64,000 nt of DNA from Streptomyces sp. SDr-06 (GCF_003324565.1 NZ_QOLA01000022.1:55490-119489); one strand, 5' to 3'. Positions 7,681-16,011 are shown, numbered from the stretch's first letter. Notes: generated by a model not told the origin, from the letters alone. Program-made: numbers and translations.

Positions 7681-7989
7681 ATGAGCGCCGAGGACCTCGA
7701 AAAGTACGAGACCGAGATGGAGCTGAAGCTCTACCGGGAGTACCGCGACGTCGTCGGTCTGTTCAAATACGTGATTGAGACCGAGCGGCGCTTCTACCTC
7801 ACCAACGACTACGAGATGCAGGTGCACTCGGTCCAGGGCGAGGTGTTCTTCGAGGTGTCGATGGCGGACGCCTGGGTGTGGGACATGTACAGGCCCGCCA
7901 GGTTCGTCAAGCAGGTACGCGTGCTCACGTTCAAGGACGTGAACATCGAGGAGCTGAACAAGAGCGACCTCGAACTGCCCGGCGGCTGA
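7681..7989 (+). CDS. DUF2469 family protein
   Basis: 102-residue acidic protein opening MSAEDLEKYETEMEL and containing YREYRDVVGLFKYV and FYLTNDYEM. This is the highly conserved actinobacterial DUF2469 family found between the sip/Nudix genes and yraN. It has no known function, no signal peptide and no membrane segment. It starts at ATG 7681 with AAGGGGA upstream. Confidence 0.92.
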   Translation: MSAEDLEKYETEMELKLYREYRDVVGLFKYVIETERRFYLTNDYEMQVHSVQGEVFFEVSMADAWVWDMYRPARFVKQVRVLTFKDVNIEELNKSDLELPGG

Positions 7990-8279
7990 GCGCCGGGCGG
8001 CCGGGCCTCGGGCGACTGAGCCGCCACGGGCCGGTCGGCCCGGGCCGCAGGGTTCGTCCGGGCGGCGCGGCGGGCTTGAGCGGGGCGCGGGGGAGGGGCG
8101 GGGCCGGACCAGGGACGAGGGGCAGGCCCAAGCCGGGGTGAGGAGCAGGGGCAACCCGGGGTGTGGGGCGCGGAACGCCCCCTTCGAGTGGCGGAGTTTT
8201 CCACAGCCGAAGCGTTGTCCACCAAGATCCACTTCCTGCGGCCGGATGCGTGACAGTCGGTGCCGGAGGTGGTGCCGAC
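7990..8279. other. 290-base non-coding stretch with two DnaA-box-like 9-mers
   Basis: No convincing gene. The first 180 bases are G-rich. Near the end, TTTTCCACA (8197-8205) and TTGTCCACC (8215-8223) each differ by one base from the DnaA box TTGTCCACA, with start-to-start spacing of 18 bases in the same orientation. The promoter for yraN-comM-dprA probably lies here. Confidence 0.5.
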
Positions 8280-8657
8280 ATGAACGCTCGCGGAGCACTC
8301 GGAAAGTACGGCGAAGACCTGGCGGTACGGCTGCTCGAAGCAGCCGGAATGACAGTCCTGGAACGCAACTGGCGCTGCGGCAGGACCGGAGAGATCGACG
8401 TCGTCGCCCGCGACGACACGTCCCCCGGCGGCCCCGCGCTCGTCATCTGCGAGGTCAAGACCCGCAGGGCCGGCGACTACGAACACCCCATGGCCGCCCT
8501 CACCCCCGCCAAGGCCGACCGGCTCCAACGCCTCGCCGGCCACTGGCTCGCCGCCCACGGAGGGCCACCGCCCGGCGGTGTGCGCATCGACCTCATCGGC
8601 GTCGTCCTGCCCCGCAAGGGCGCCCCGCGCGCCGAACACGTGCGAGGGGCGGCCTGA
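8280..8657 (+). CDS. YraN family nuclease-fold protein (UPF0102)
   Basis: 125-residue member of UPF0102 with a restriction-endonuclease-like fold: GKYGEDLAVRLLEAAG, RNWRCGRTGEIDVVARD and ICEVKTRR, the E-(x)-D-(x)-ExK pattern of the PD-(D/E)xK fold. The physiological substrate is unknown. It starts at ATG 8280 and ends one base before the comM start, heading the yraN-comM-dprA run. Confidence 0.93.
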   Translation: MNARGALGKYGEDLAVRLLEAAGMTVLERNWRCGRTGEIDVVARDDTSPGGPALVICEVKTRRAGDYEHPMAALTPAKADRLQRLAGHWLAAHGGPPPGGVRIDLIGVVLPRKGAPRAEHVRGAA

Positions 8658-8658
8658 C

Positions 8659-10275
8659 ATGGGATTCGCACGCACCTGCTCCGTCGCCCTCGTCGGCGTC
8701 GAAGGAGTCGTCGTCGAGGTCCAGGCCGACCTCGAACCCGGCGTCGCCGCCTTCACCCTCGTCGGCCTCCCCGACAAGAGCCTCGCCGAAAGCCGCGACC
8801 GCGTACGGGCCGCCGTCGTCAACTCCGGCGACACCTGGCCCCAGAAGAAACTCACCGTCGGACTCAGCCCCGCCTCCGTACCCAAGAGCGGCAGCGGCTT
8901 CGACCTGGCCATCGCCTGCGCGATCCTCGGCGCCGCCGAACGCATCGACCCCCGCGAACTCACCGACCTCGTCATGATCGGAGAGCTCGGCCTCGACGGC
9001 CGCGTACGCCCCGTACGCGGCATCCTGCCCGCCGTCCTCGCCGCGGCCGAAGCGGGCTACGAACAGGTCGTCGTCCCCGAACAGACCGCCGCCGAAGCCG
9101 CCCTCGTCCCCGGCATCTCCGTCCTCGGCGTCCGCAGCCTGCGCCAACTCGTCGCCGTCCTCACCGACGAGGCGGTCCCCGAGGAGGAGCCCGCCGAAAA
9201 GGGCCGCCCCGACGCCATGCTCGCGGGACTCGTCGTACCGGGCGCCGGAGCCGGCACCGGCCTGACCACGGGCCCCCGCGACGGCGACCACGACCTCGTC
9301 GACGTCGCGGGCCAGCACGCCGCCCGCGCCGCCCTCGAAATCGCCGCAGCAGGCGGCCACCACCTGCTCCTCTCCGGCCCACCCGGCGCCGGAAAAACCA
9401 TGCTCGCCGAACGACTCCCCGGCATCCTGCCGCCCCTCACCCGCCAGGAATCCCTCGAAGTCACCGCCGTCCACTCCGTCGCCGGCATCCTCCCGCCCGG
9501 CGAACCCCTCGTCCGCCGCGCCCCCTACTGCGCCCCGCACCACTCCGCCACCATGCAGTCCCTCGTCGGCGGCGGCAACGGCCTCCCACGCCCCGGCGCC
9601 GTCTCCGTCGCCCACCGCGGCGTCCTCTTCCTCGACGAGGCCCCCGAGTTCGCGGGCAAAGCCCTCGACGCGCTCCGCCAGCCACTCGAATCCGGGCACG
9701 TCGTCATCGCCCGCAGCGCCGGAGTCATCCGCCTGCCCGCCCGCTTCCAGATGATCCTCGCCGCCAACCCCTGCCCCTGCGGCCGCCACACCCTGCACGG
9801 AGCGGGCTGCGAATGCCCCGCCTCCATGATCCGCCGCTACCAGGCCAGACTCTCCGGACCCCTCCTCGACCGCGTCGACCTCCGCGTCGAAGTGGAACCC
9901 GTACGCCGCGAAGACCTCCTCGGCGGAGGCGGCCGCGGCGAACCCAGCGCCGTCGTCGCCGAACGCGTCCTCGCCGCCCGCGACCGCACCGCCGCACGCC
10001 TGCGCGACACCCCCTGGAACAACAACAGCGAAGTCCCCGGACACGAACTGCGCACCCGCTGGCTCACCGCCCCCGGCGCCCTCACCGGCGCCGAACGCGA
10101 CATGGAACGCGGACTGCTCACCGCCCGCGGACTCGACCGCGTCCTGCGCGTCGCCTGGACCATCGCCGACCTCGCCGGAGACGACCGCCCCGACGCCGGA
10201 CACGTCGCCCTCGCCCTCGAACTGCGCACCGGCATCTCCCGAGGCGCCCCCATGCCCACCGGGAGCACCCCATGA
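8659..10275 (+). CDS. YifB/ComM family AAA+ ATPase
   Basis: 538-residue Mg-chelatase-like AAA+ protein. The N-terminal domain begins MGFARTCSVALVGVEG and contains LVGLPDKSLAESRDRVRAA. Walker A is GPPGAGKT at 240-247, Walker B is in VLFLDEAPEF, and the C-terminal LDRVDLRVEV arm and CPCG zinc-like motif are present. ComM homologues act as branch-migration helicases in natural transformation; in Streptomyces the role is unproven. The stop overlaps the dprA start (ATGA), implying coupled translation. Confidence 0.95.
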   Translation: MGFARTCSVALVGVEGVVVEVQADLEPGVAAFTLVGLPDKSLAESRDRVRAAVVNSGDTWPQKKLTVGLSPASVPKSGSGFDLAIACAILGAAERIDPRELTDLVMIGELGLDGRVRPVRGILPAVLAAAEAGYEQVVVPEQTAAEAALVPGISVLGVRSLRQLVAVLTDEAVPEEEPAEKGRPDAMLAGLVVPGAGAGTGLTTGPRDGDHDLVDVAGQHAARAALEIAAAGGHHLLLSGPPGAGKTMLAERLPGILPPLTRQESLEVTAVHSVAGILPPGEPLVRRAPYCAPHHSATMQSLVGGGNGLPRPGAVSVAHRGVLFLDEAPEFAGKALDALRQPLESGHVVIARSAGVIRLPARFQMILAANPCPCGRHTLHGAGCECPASMIRRYQARLSGPLLDRVDLRVEVEPVRREDLLGGGGRGEPSAVVAERVLAARDRTAARLRDTPWNNNSEVPGHELRTRWLTAPGALTGAERDMERGLLTARGLDRVLRVAWTIADLAGDDRPDAGHVALALELRTGISRGAPMPTGSTP

Positions 10276-11438
10276 ACACCCCGCGAGCCAGCGCCGAACG
10301 CCTCGCCAGAGCCGCCCTCACCCGCGTCATCGAACCCGGCGACGAACGCGGCGGCCGCTGGCTGCGCACCTACGGCGCCGTCGACCTCATGCGCCGCCTC
10401 ACCCACCCCCAAGGCCCCGAGGACGACCTGCCCGGCGCCAGCACCGCACGACTCGAAAGCCACCGCCGCCGAGCCGCCCTCGCCGACCCGGTCCAGGACC
10501 TCGCGACCGCCACCGCCGCCGGAGCCAGATTCCTCATCCCCGGCGACGAGGAATGGCCACGCCAACTCGACGACCTCGCCGACGCCCGCCCCGTCGGCCT
10601 GTGGGTGCGGGGCCACAGCGACCTGCGGATCTGGGCACTGCGCTCCGTCGCCGTCGTCGGCGCCCGCGCCTGCACACCCTACGGAGCCCACATGGGCGCC
10701 GTGCTCGGCTCCGGCCTCGCCGAGAAAGGGTGGGTCGTCGTGTCCGGCGCCGCCGCCGGCATCGACGGAGCCGTCCACCGCGGCACCCTCGCCGCCGGCG
10801 GCGCCACCATCGCCGTCCTCGCCTGCGGAGTCGACGTCGTCTACCCCCGCGGGCACGCCGAGTTGATCGGACGCATCGCCGAACAAGGCCTCCTCGTGGG
10901 CGAATTGCCACCCGGAGACCACCCCACGCCCAGCCGGTTCATCCTGCGCAACCGCGTCATCGCCGCCCTCACCCGAGGAACCGTCGTCGTCGAAGCCGAA
11001 TACCGCAGCGGCTCACTCGTCACCGCCCGCGCCGCACAGAAACTCGGCCGCTTCACCATGGGCGTCCCCGGCCCGGCCACCAGCGGCCTCTCGGCCGGCG
11101 TCCACGAACTCCTGCGCGGCGAAGCCGTGCTGGTCACCGACGCCGCGGAGATCATCGAACTCGTCGGAGACATGGGCGAACTCGCACCCGCCCGCCGCGG
11201 ACCCGTCCTGCCCCGCGACCTCCTGGCCCCCACCACCGCCCGCGTCCTGGAAGCCCTCCCCTCACGCGGCGCCGTCGCGGCCCGCGACCTCGCCCGCGAA
11301 GCCGGAACCAGCACCGACGAAGCGCTCGGCCGGCTCTACGAACTGCACTCCCTCGGCTTCGTCGAACGCGTCGGAGACAACTGGAAGTTGACGGCCGACG
11401 CCCTGCGCCCGGCGGGCGCGCGGCGAGGCGGTGCTTGA
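10272..11438 (+). CDS. dprA: DNA-processing protein DprA
   Basis: RecA-loading, ssDNA-binding protein of the DprA/Smf family. The Rossmann-like core contains VAVVGARACTPYG, VVSGAAAGIDGAVHRG, VLACGVDVVYPRGH, SRFILRNRVIAAL and VVVEAEYRSGSLVTARAA, all hallmark DprA segments. A winged-helix-like C-terminal domain follows (~320-388). Length 388 residues. It starts at ATG 10272 overlapping the comM stop. The trio yraN-comM-dprA is conserved in streptomycetes although they are not known to be naturally transformable. Confidence 0.96.
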   Translation: MNTPRASAERLARAALTRVIEPGDERGGRWLRTYGAVDLMRRLTHPQGPEDDLPGASTARLESHRRRAALADPVQDLATATAAGARFLIPGDEEWPRQLDDLADARPVGLWVRGHSDLRIWALRSVAVVGARACTPYGAHMGAVLGSGLAEKGWVVVSGAAAGIDGAVHRGTLAAGGATIAVLACGVDVVYPRGHAELIGRIAEQGLLVGELPPGDHPTPSRFILRNRVIAALTRGTVVVEAEYRSGSLVTARAAQKLGRFTMGVPGPATSGLSAGVHELLRGEAVLVTDAAEIIELVGDMGELAPARRGPVLPRDLLAPTTARVLEALPSRGAVAARDLAREAGTSTDEALGRLYELHSLGFVERVGDNWKLTADALRPAGARRGGA

Positions 11439-11681
11439 CCTGGAGCAATCGGGTGACAAGGTGAGGAGCGATGTCCACCGCGGGCCGCACGACAGCGCTT
11501 TCGGGGCCGACGCGCGGCGCGACGGCCCCCACCTGCGACTGCGCCGCACCCGGTGCCGACGACCGCGCCCTGCCGCCGGGCCTTCGCGCACCGCGACAGC
11601 CCAGTCACGCTACGCTCACGAGGATCCCCGACCGGACACGGCTCTCCGCTCACGACACAGCAGAACGGCTCAAGGCAACGC

Positions 11682-12524
11682 ATGCCCCAGCACACCTCCG
11701 GGTCTGATCGCACGGCAGCGCCCCCGGCTGCCCGCGGCAGCGGCACCGTGCGGCCACCGGCGCCCTCGTCCGTCGACGAGCTGTGGCGGTCGTACAAGGC
11801 CACCGGCGACGAGCGGCTGCGCGAGCAGTTGATCCTGCACTACTCGCCCCTGGTGAAGTACGTCGCGGGACGCGTGAGCGTGGGCCTGCCGCCCAACGTC
11901 GAGCAGGCCGACTTCGTCTCCTCCGGCGTCTTCGGGCTCATCGACGCCATCGAGAAGTTCGACATCGAGCGGGCCATCAAGTTCGAGACGTACGCCATCA
12001 CCCGCATCCGCGGCGCGATGATCGACGAACTGCGCGCCCTCGACTGGATCCCGCGCTCCGTGCGCCAGAAGGCCCGTGCCGTCGAACGCGCCTACGCCAC
12101 CCTCGAAGCCCAGCTCAGACGCACGCCCTCGGAGGCCGAGGTCGCCTCCGAGATGGGCATCGCCGTCGAGGAACTGCACGCCGTCTTCAGCCAGTTGTCC
12201 CTCGCCAACGTCGTCGCCCTCGAAGAACTGCTGCACGTCGGAGGCGAGAGCGGCGACCGGCTCAGCCTCATGGACACCCTCGAGGACACCTCCGCCGACG
12301 ACCCCGTCGAGGTCGCCGAGGACCGCGAACTGCGCCGACTCCTCGCCCGCGCCATCAACACGCTCCCCGAACGCGAGAAGACCGTGGTCACGCTCTACTA
12401 CTACGAAGGCCTCACCCTCGCCGAGATCGGCAACGTGCTCGGCGTCACCGAGAGCAGAGTGAGCCAGATCCACACCAAGTCGGTCCTCCAGCTGAGGGCC
12501 AAACTGGCCGACGTCGGGCGGTGA
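11682..12524 (+). CDS. whiG: RNA polymerase sigma factor WhiG (sporulation)
   Basis: FliA-type sigma factor (sigma-28 group) that commits aerial hyphae to sporulation in Streptomyces. 280 residues. Region 2 shows LILHYSPLVKYVAGRVSVGLP, FGLIDAIEKFDIERAIKFETYAI and RIRGAMIDELRALDWIPRSVR; region 3 and region 4 (EREKTVVTLYYYEGLTLAEI, VTESRVSQIHTKSV) complete it. The start is ATG 11682; the frame is open upstream but without family similarity. The position after dprA and before a TetR gene matches the whiG locus. The 243 bases upstream presumably hold its promoter. Confidence 0.97.
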   Translation: MPQHTSGSDRTAAPPAARGSGTVRPPAPSSVDELWRSYKATGDERLREQLILHYSPLVKYVAGRVSVGLPPNVEQADFVSSGVFGLIDAIEKFDIERAIKFETYAITRIRGAMIDELRALDWIPRSVRQKARAVERAYATLEAQLRRTPSEAEVASEMGIAVEELHAVFSQLSLANVVALEELLHVGGESGDRLSLMDTLEDTSADDPVEVAEDRELRRLLARAINTLPEREKTVVTLYYYEGLTLAEIGNVLGVTESRVSQIHTKSVLQLRAKLADVGR

Positions 12525-12582
12525 GGGCCCCGGCGAATCGTCCTTGCCGGGCACCCTGGCGGGCCGGTCGTAAAGTGGAGCA

Positions 12583-13164
12583 GTGCCCAGGATCCGAGCG
12601 GCCTCCGTGGCCGAGCACCGCACCATGCAGCGCGACGCCCTCCTCGACGCCGCCCGCTCCCTGCTGTCCGAAGGCGGGACGGAAGCACTGACCTTCCCCG
12701 CCCTGGCCGAGCGCACCGGCCTCGCCCGCTCGTCCGTGTACGAGTACTTCCGCTCCCGCGCCGCGGTCGTCGAGGAACTCTGCGCCGTCGACTTCCCGCT
12801 CTGGGCCGCCGAGATCGAGGGCGCCATGCAGCGGGCCGAAACCCCCGAGGCCAAGGTCGAGGCGTACGTACGCCACCAGCTCGGCCTCGTCGGCGACCAG
12901 CGCCACCGAGCCGTCGTCGCCATCTCCGCCAGCGAACTCGACGCCGGCGCCCGCGAGAAGATCCGGGCCGCCCACGGCGGCCTCATCGCCATGATCGTCG
13001 AAGCCCTCGCCGACCTGGACCACGACCAGCCGCGCCTGGCCGCCGTCCTCCTCCAGGGCATCGTCGACGCGGCGGTCCGCCGCATCGAACAGGGCCCGAC
13101 GGAATCCTCCACCGCGATCGCCGACGCGGCGGTGGCCATGGCGCTGCGAGGCGTACGCGGCTGA
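12583..13164 (+). CDS. TetR family transcriptional regulator
   Basis: 193 residues starting at GTG 12583. The N-terminal helix-turn-helix (~15-60) reads LLDAARSLLSEGG, FPALAERTGLARSSVYEYF, typical of TetR. The C-terminal ligand domain (~75-185) is helical and gives no ligand clue. It lies 58 bases behind whiG, on the same strand, and is a constant whiG neighbour in streptomycetes; its targets are not evident from the sequence. Confidence 0.92.
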   Translation: MPRIRAASVAEHRTMQRDALLDAARSLLSEGGTEALTFPALAERTGLARSSVYEYFRSRAAVVEELCAVDFPLWAAEIEGAMQRAETPEAKVEAYVRHQLGLVGDQRHRAVVAISASELDAGAREKIRAAHGGLIAMIVEALADLDHDQPRLAAVLLQGIVDAAVRRIEQGPTESSTAIADAAVAMALRGVRG

Positions 13165-13171
13165 TCCTTCT

Positions 13172-13191
13172 GGCGGGGGCTCCCCCCCGCC
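13172..13191 (+). terminator. 8-bp hairpin after the TetR gene
   Basis: GGCGGGGG (13172-13179) pairs with CCCCCGCC (13184-13191) over a four-base loop, eight bases after the tetR stop. It leads into a long C-rich tract. Confidence 0.5.
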
Positions 13192-13240
13192 CCCCTCCCC
13201 CCCGCCCCCTCCCCCCCACCCCTCCCCGCACCCCCACCCC
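13181..13240 (+). repeat. C-rich simple-sequence tract between convergent genes
   Basis: About 60 bases made almost only of C runs (four to seven long) broken by T, A or G. It fills the gap between the tetR gene and the convergently transcribed M23 gene. The opposite strand has many runs of four or more G. Confidence 0.9.
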
Positions 13241-13711
13241 TCACCCCCCAGGCTCGACCACCCCCGTCACCGGCAGCAGCCGTGAGGGCGCGGCGCGGTG
13301 CAGGAGGAGCAGGGGGTTCAGGTAGATGTCGCCTCTGAGCAGGCCCCAGTGCAGGCAGCCGCCCGGACAGTGGGAGGGGGCGCTGTCGGCGGTGGCGACG
13401 ATTTGGCCCGCTGTTACTTCGGTGCCCCGGGTCACCAGGGGGCGTACTGGTTCGTAGGTCGTTCTCAGCGGTGGGGACGTCGGGCCCGGCAGGGTGATGG
13501 TGAGGACTCCTTGCCCGGCGACCTGGCCGGCGAAGGTGACCCGGCCGCCGGCGGCGGCATGGATGGGGGTGCCGGGTGGTGCGGCGAGGTCGACGCCGCG
13601 GTGGCCGGGGCCGTAGGGCGTGGCGGGCGGTGCCCACGGGTGGATGACGGCGGGTGGGAGGACCGGCCAGGCGGCCGCGGCGGCGAGGGCGATCAGGAGT
13701 GCTCGGTACAT
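13241..13711 (-). CDS. Secreted M23-like (LytM) protein with altered active site
   Basis: 156 residues from ATG 13711. An N-terminal hydrophobic segment (MYRALLIALAAAAAWPVL) acts as signal peptide or anchor. The peptidase M23 fold follows: GHRGVDLAAPPGTPIHAAAGG supplies the HxxxD zinc ligands (His37, Asp41), and CLHWG is the HxH position. There the first His, catalytic in LytM, is Cys119, while the zinc-ligand His121 remains. It may therefore be a weak or non-peptidolytic, cell-wall-binding member. It is divergent from rpsB, with 292 bases between them. Confidence 0.85.
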   Translation of the reverse strand: MYRALLIALAAAAAWPVLPPAVIHPWAPPATPYGPGHRGVDLAAPPGTPIHAAAGGRVTFAGQVAGQGVLTITLPGPTSPPLRTTYEPVRPLVTRGTEVTAGQIVATADSAPSHCPGGCLHWGLLRGDIYLNPLLLLHRAAPSRLLPVTGVVEPGG

Positions 13712-14003
13712 GGGTATCAGGGTCCCGGGATGCGGCGGGGCGGGGGGATCTTGACGGGAAGCTGTGGAGTACTCGCTGGTTGTGGACAGCGCCGTCACCC
13801 GGCACTGTGCGGGTCCCGTACACTTCTTGTGGCGATCCGGGTGACCGGGTCGACTTCGCACGCCCCGCCGGCGGTCTCACCACCATCGCCGGCCGCGCCT
13901 CTCGGTCCTCACCCGTTCAGGGTTCTGGGCACGGCGCACCGGGGCGTCAGGCGCGGCAGCCGACCGGCGGCCGCGATAACCGAGTACCTCAAGGAGTACG
14001 GCC

Positions 14004-14894
14004 ATGGCCGTCGTCACGATGCGGGAGCTGCTGGAGAGCGGCGTCCACTTCGGTCACCAGACCCGTCGTTGGAACCCGAAGATGAAGCGCTTCATCTTCA
14101 CGGAGCGCAACGGCATCTACATCATCGACCTGCTCCAGTCGCTGTCGTACATCGACCGCGCCTACGAGTTCGTCAAGGAGACCGTCGCGCACGGCGGCTC
14201 CATCATGTTCGTCGGCACCAAGAAGCAGGCGCAGGAAGCGATCGCCGAGCAGGCGACGCGCGTGGGCATGCCCTACGTCAACCAGCGCTGGCTCGGCGGC
14301 ATGCTGACCAACTTCTCCACCGTCTACAAGCGTCTGCAGCGCCTCAAGGAGCTCGAGCAGATCGACTTCGAGGACGTCGCGGCGTCGGGTCTCACCAAGA
14401 AGGAGCTCCTGGTCCTCTCGCGCGAGAAGGCCAAGCTGGAGAAGACCCTCGGTGGTATCCGCGAGATGTCGAAGGTTCCCAGCGCCGTCTGGATCGTCGA
14501 CACCAAGAAGGAGCACATCGCCGTCGGTGAGGCGCGCAAGCTCCACATCCCGGTCGTGGCGATCCTCGACACGAACTGCGACCCCGACGAGGTCGACTAC
14601 AAGATCCCGGGCAACGACGACGCGATCCGTTCCGTCACCCTGCTCACCCGTGTGATCGCCGACGCTGTCGCCGAGGGCCTCATCGCCCGCTCCGGCGCGG
14701 CCACCGGCGACTCGAAGCCGGGCGAGAAGGCGGCCGGCGAGCCGCTCGCCGAGTGGGAGCGCGACCTGCTCGAGGGTGAGAAGAAGGCTGACGACGCCGA
14801 GGCGGAGAAGCCCGCCGAGGCTGCTGCCGAGGCCCCCGCCGCCGAGGCCGAGAAGCCGGCCGAGGCTCCGGCCACGGACGCCGAGCAGGCCTGA
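14004..14894 (+). CDS. rpsB: 30S ribosomal protein uS2
   Basis: Small-subunit ribosomal protein S2, identified by MRELLESGVHFGHQTRRWNP, GIYIIDL, FVGTKKQAQEAI and NQRWLGGMLTNF. The start is ATG 14004 with AAGGAG upstream (13991-13996). The core of ~245 residues is followed by a ~50-residue Ala/Glu/Pro-rich tail with repeated EKPAE units, absent from E. coli S2. A strong hairpin separates it from tsf, the classical rpsB-tsf arrangement. Confidence 0.98.
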   Translation: MAVVTMRELLESGVHFGHQTRRWNPKMKRFIFTERNGIYIIDLLQSLSYIDRAYEFVKETVAHGGSIMFVGTKKQAQEAIAEQATRVGMPYVNQRWLGGMLTNFSTVYKRLQRLKELEQIDFEDVAASGLTKKELLVLSREKAKLEKTLGGIREMSKVPSAVWIVDTKKEHIAVGEARKLHIPVVAILDTNCDPDEVDYKIPGNDDAIRSVTLLTRVIADAVAEGLIARSGAATGDSKPGEKAAGEPLAEWERDLLEGEKKADDAEAEKPAEAAAEAPAAEAEKPAEAPATDAEQA

Positions 14895-14926
14895 CCCTCC
14901 CCAGGGACCCAACAGGTTCGGTAGTT

Positions 14927-14955
14927 GACGGCGGGGGCCACAAGCCCCCGCCGTC
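14927..14955 (+). terminator. 12-bp hairpin between rpsB and tsf
   Basis: GACGGCGGGGGC (14927-14938) and its exact inverse at 14944-14955 with a CACAA loop; three further pairs can extend it. It lies 33 bases after rpsB. A partial terminator at this point is well known in rpsB-tsf operons and would set the S2 to EF-Ts ratio. Confidence 0.8.
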
Positions 14956-15015
14956 GACCCGTAGCCCCGCAGATCTTCGTAGATCTCATCGACTCCGAGA
15001 GAGAAACACAGACTC

Positions 15016-15852
15016 ATGGCGAACTACACCGCCGCTGACGTCAAGAAGCTCCGTGAGCTCACCGGCGCCGGCATGATGGACTGCAAGAAGGCCCTGGACG
15101 AGGCCGACGGCAACGTCGACAAGGCCGTCGAGGCGCTGCGCATCAAGGGCCAGAAGGGCGTCGCCAAGCGCGAGGGCCGTTCTGCCGAGAACGGTGCCGT
15201 CGTCTCCCTCATCTCCGAGGACAAGACGTCCGGCGTTCTGGTCGAGCTGAAGTGCGAGACGGACTTCGTCGCCAAGGGTGACAAGTTCCAGGCCGTCGCC
15301 GCCAAGCTGGCCGAGCACGTCGCCGCCACCTCCCCGGCCGACATCGCCGCGCTGCTCGCCTCCGAGATCGAGGCCGGCAAGACCGTCCAGGCGTTCGTCG
15401 ACGAGGCCAACGCCAACCTCGGCGAGAAGATCGTCCTGGACCGCTTCGCGCAGTTCACGGGCGGCTACGTGGCCGCGTACATGCACCGCACCATGCCTGA
15501 CCTGCCGCCGCAGATCGGTGTCCTCGTCGAGTTCGACAAGGAGAACGCCGAGGTCGCCAAGGGTGTCGCGCAGCACATCGCCGCCTTCGCGCCGAAGTAC
15601 CTCACCCGTGAGGACGTTCCGGCCGAGGTCGTCGAGACCGAGCGTCGCGTCGCCGAGGAGACCACCCGCGCCGAGGGCAAGCCCGAGGCCGCGCTCCCGA
15701 AGATCGTCGAGGGTCGCGTCAACGGCTTCTTCAAGGACGCCACGCTGCTGGGCCAGCCGTACGCGCTGGACAACAAGAAGTCCGTCGAGCAGGTTCTGAA
15801 GGAGGCCGGTGTCACCCTGAAGCGCTTCTCGCGCATCAAGGTCGGCATCTGA
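15016..15852 (+). CDS. tsf: Translation elongation factor Ts
   Basis: Guanine-nucleotide exchange factor for EF-Tu. The N-terminal UBA-like part reads VKKLRELTGAGMMDCKKAL; GRSAENGAVV and KCETDFVAKGDKF follow, the latter being the TDFV contact with EF-Tu. Length 278 residues, typical for Streptomyces. Preceded by GAGAGAAAC and an ATG at 15016. It ends the rpsB-tsf unit. Confidence 0.98.
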   Translation: MANYTAADVKKLRELTGAGMMDCKKALDEADGNVDKAVEALRIKGQKGVAKREGRSAENGAVVSLISEDKTSGVLVELKCETDFVAKGDKFQAVAAKLAEHVAATSPADIAALLASEIEAGKTVQAFVDEANANLGEKIVLDRFAQFTGGYVAAYMHRTMPDLPPQIGVLVEFDKENAEVAKGVAQHIAAFAPKYLTREDVPAEVVETERRVAEETTRAEGKPEAALPKIVEGRVNGFFKDATLLGQPYALDNKKSVEQVLKEAGVTLKRFSRIKVGI

Positions 15853-15940
15853 GTCTGTTCAGCGTTCGACACTAGACCCCGCTAGGGTCTGAGGCAGTCG
15901 TCGGCCGCGCACGCGACGGACGACCGCAGATCTGACGAGG

Positions 15941-15984
15941 AGGCCATTGCCGCAAGGGACCATGAGTACCCACGGCAATGGCCT
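15941..15984 (+). promoter_or_regulatory. 12-bp inverted repeat with 20-base loop in the pyrH leader
   Basis: AGGCCATTGCCG (15941-15952) is exactly inverted at 15973-15984, followed by TCTTCG. It lies between tsf and pyrH, 28 bases ahead of the pyrH start. It may be a terminator of the tsf unit or an attenuator of pyrH; the T-containing run after the stem favours termination. Confidence 0.55.
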
Positions 15985-16011
15985 TCTTCGTATGTGCACG
16001 AGGAGATCCCC

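Noticed and set aside
13741..13800. An rpsB promoter with TTGACG (13751-13756)
   Set aside because: No matching -10 at a suitable distance and the element is 250 bases from the start; it remains unassigned.
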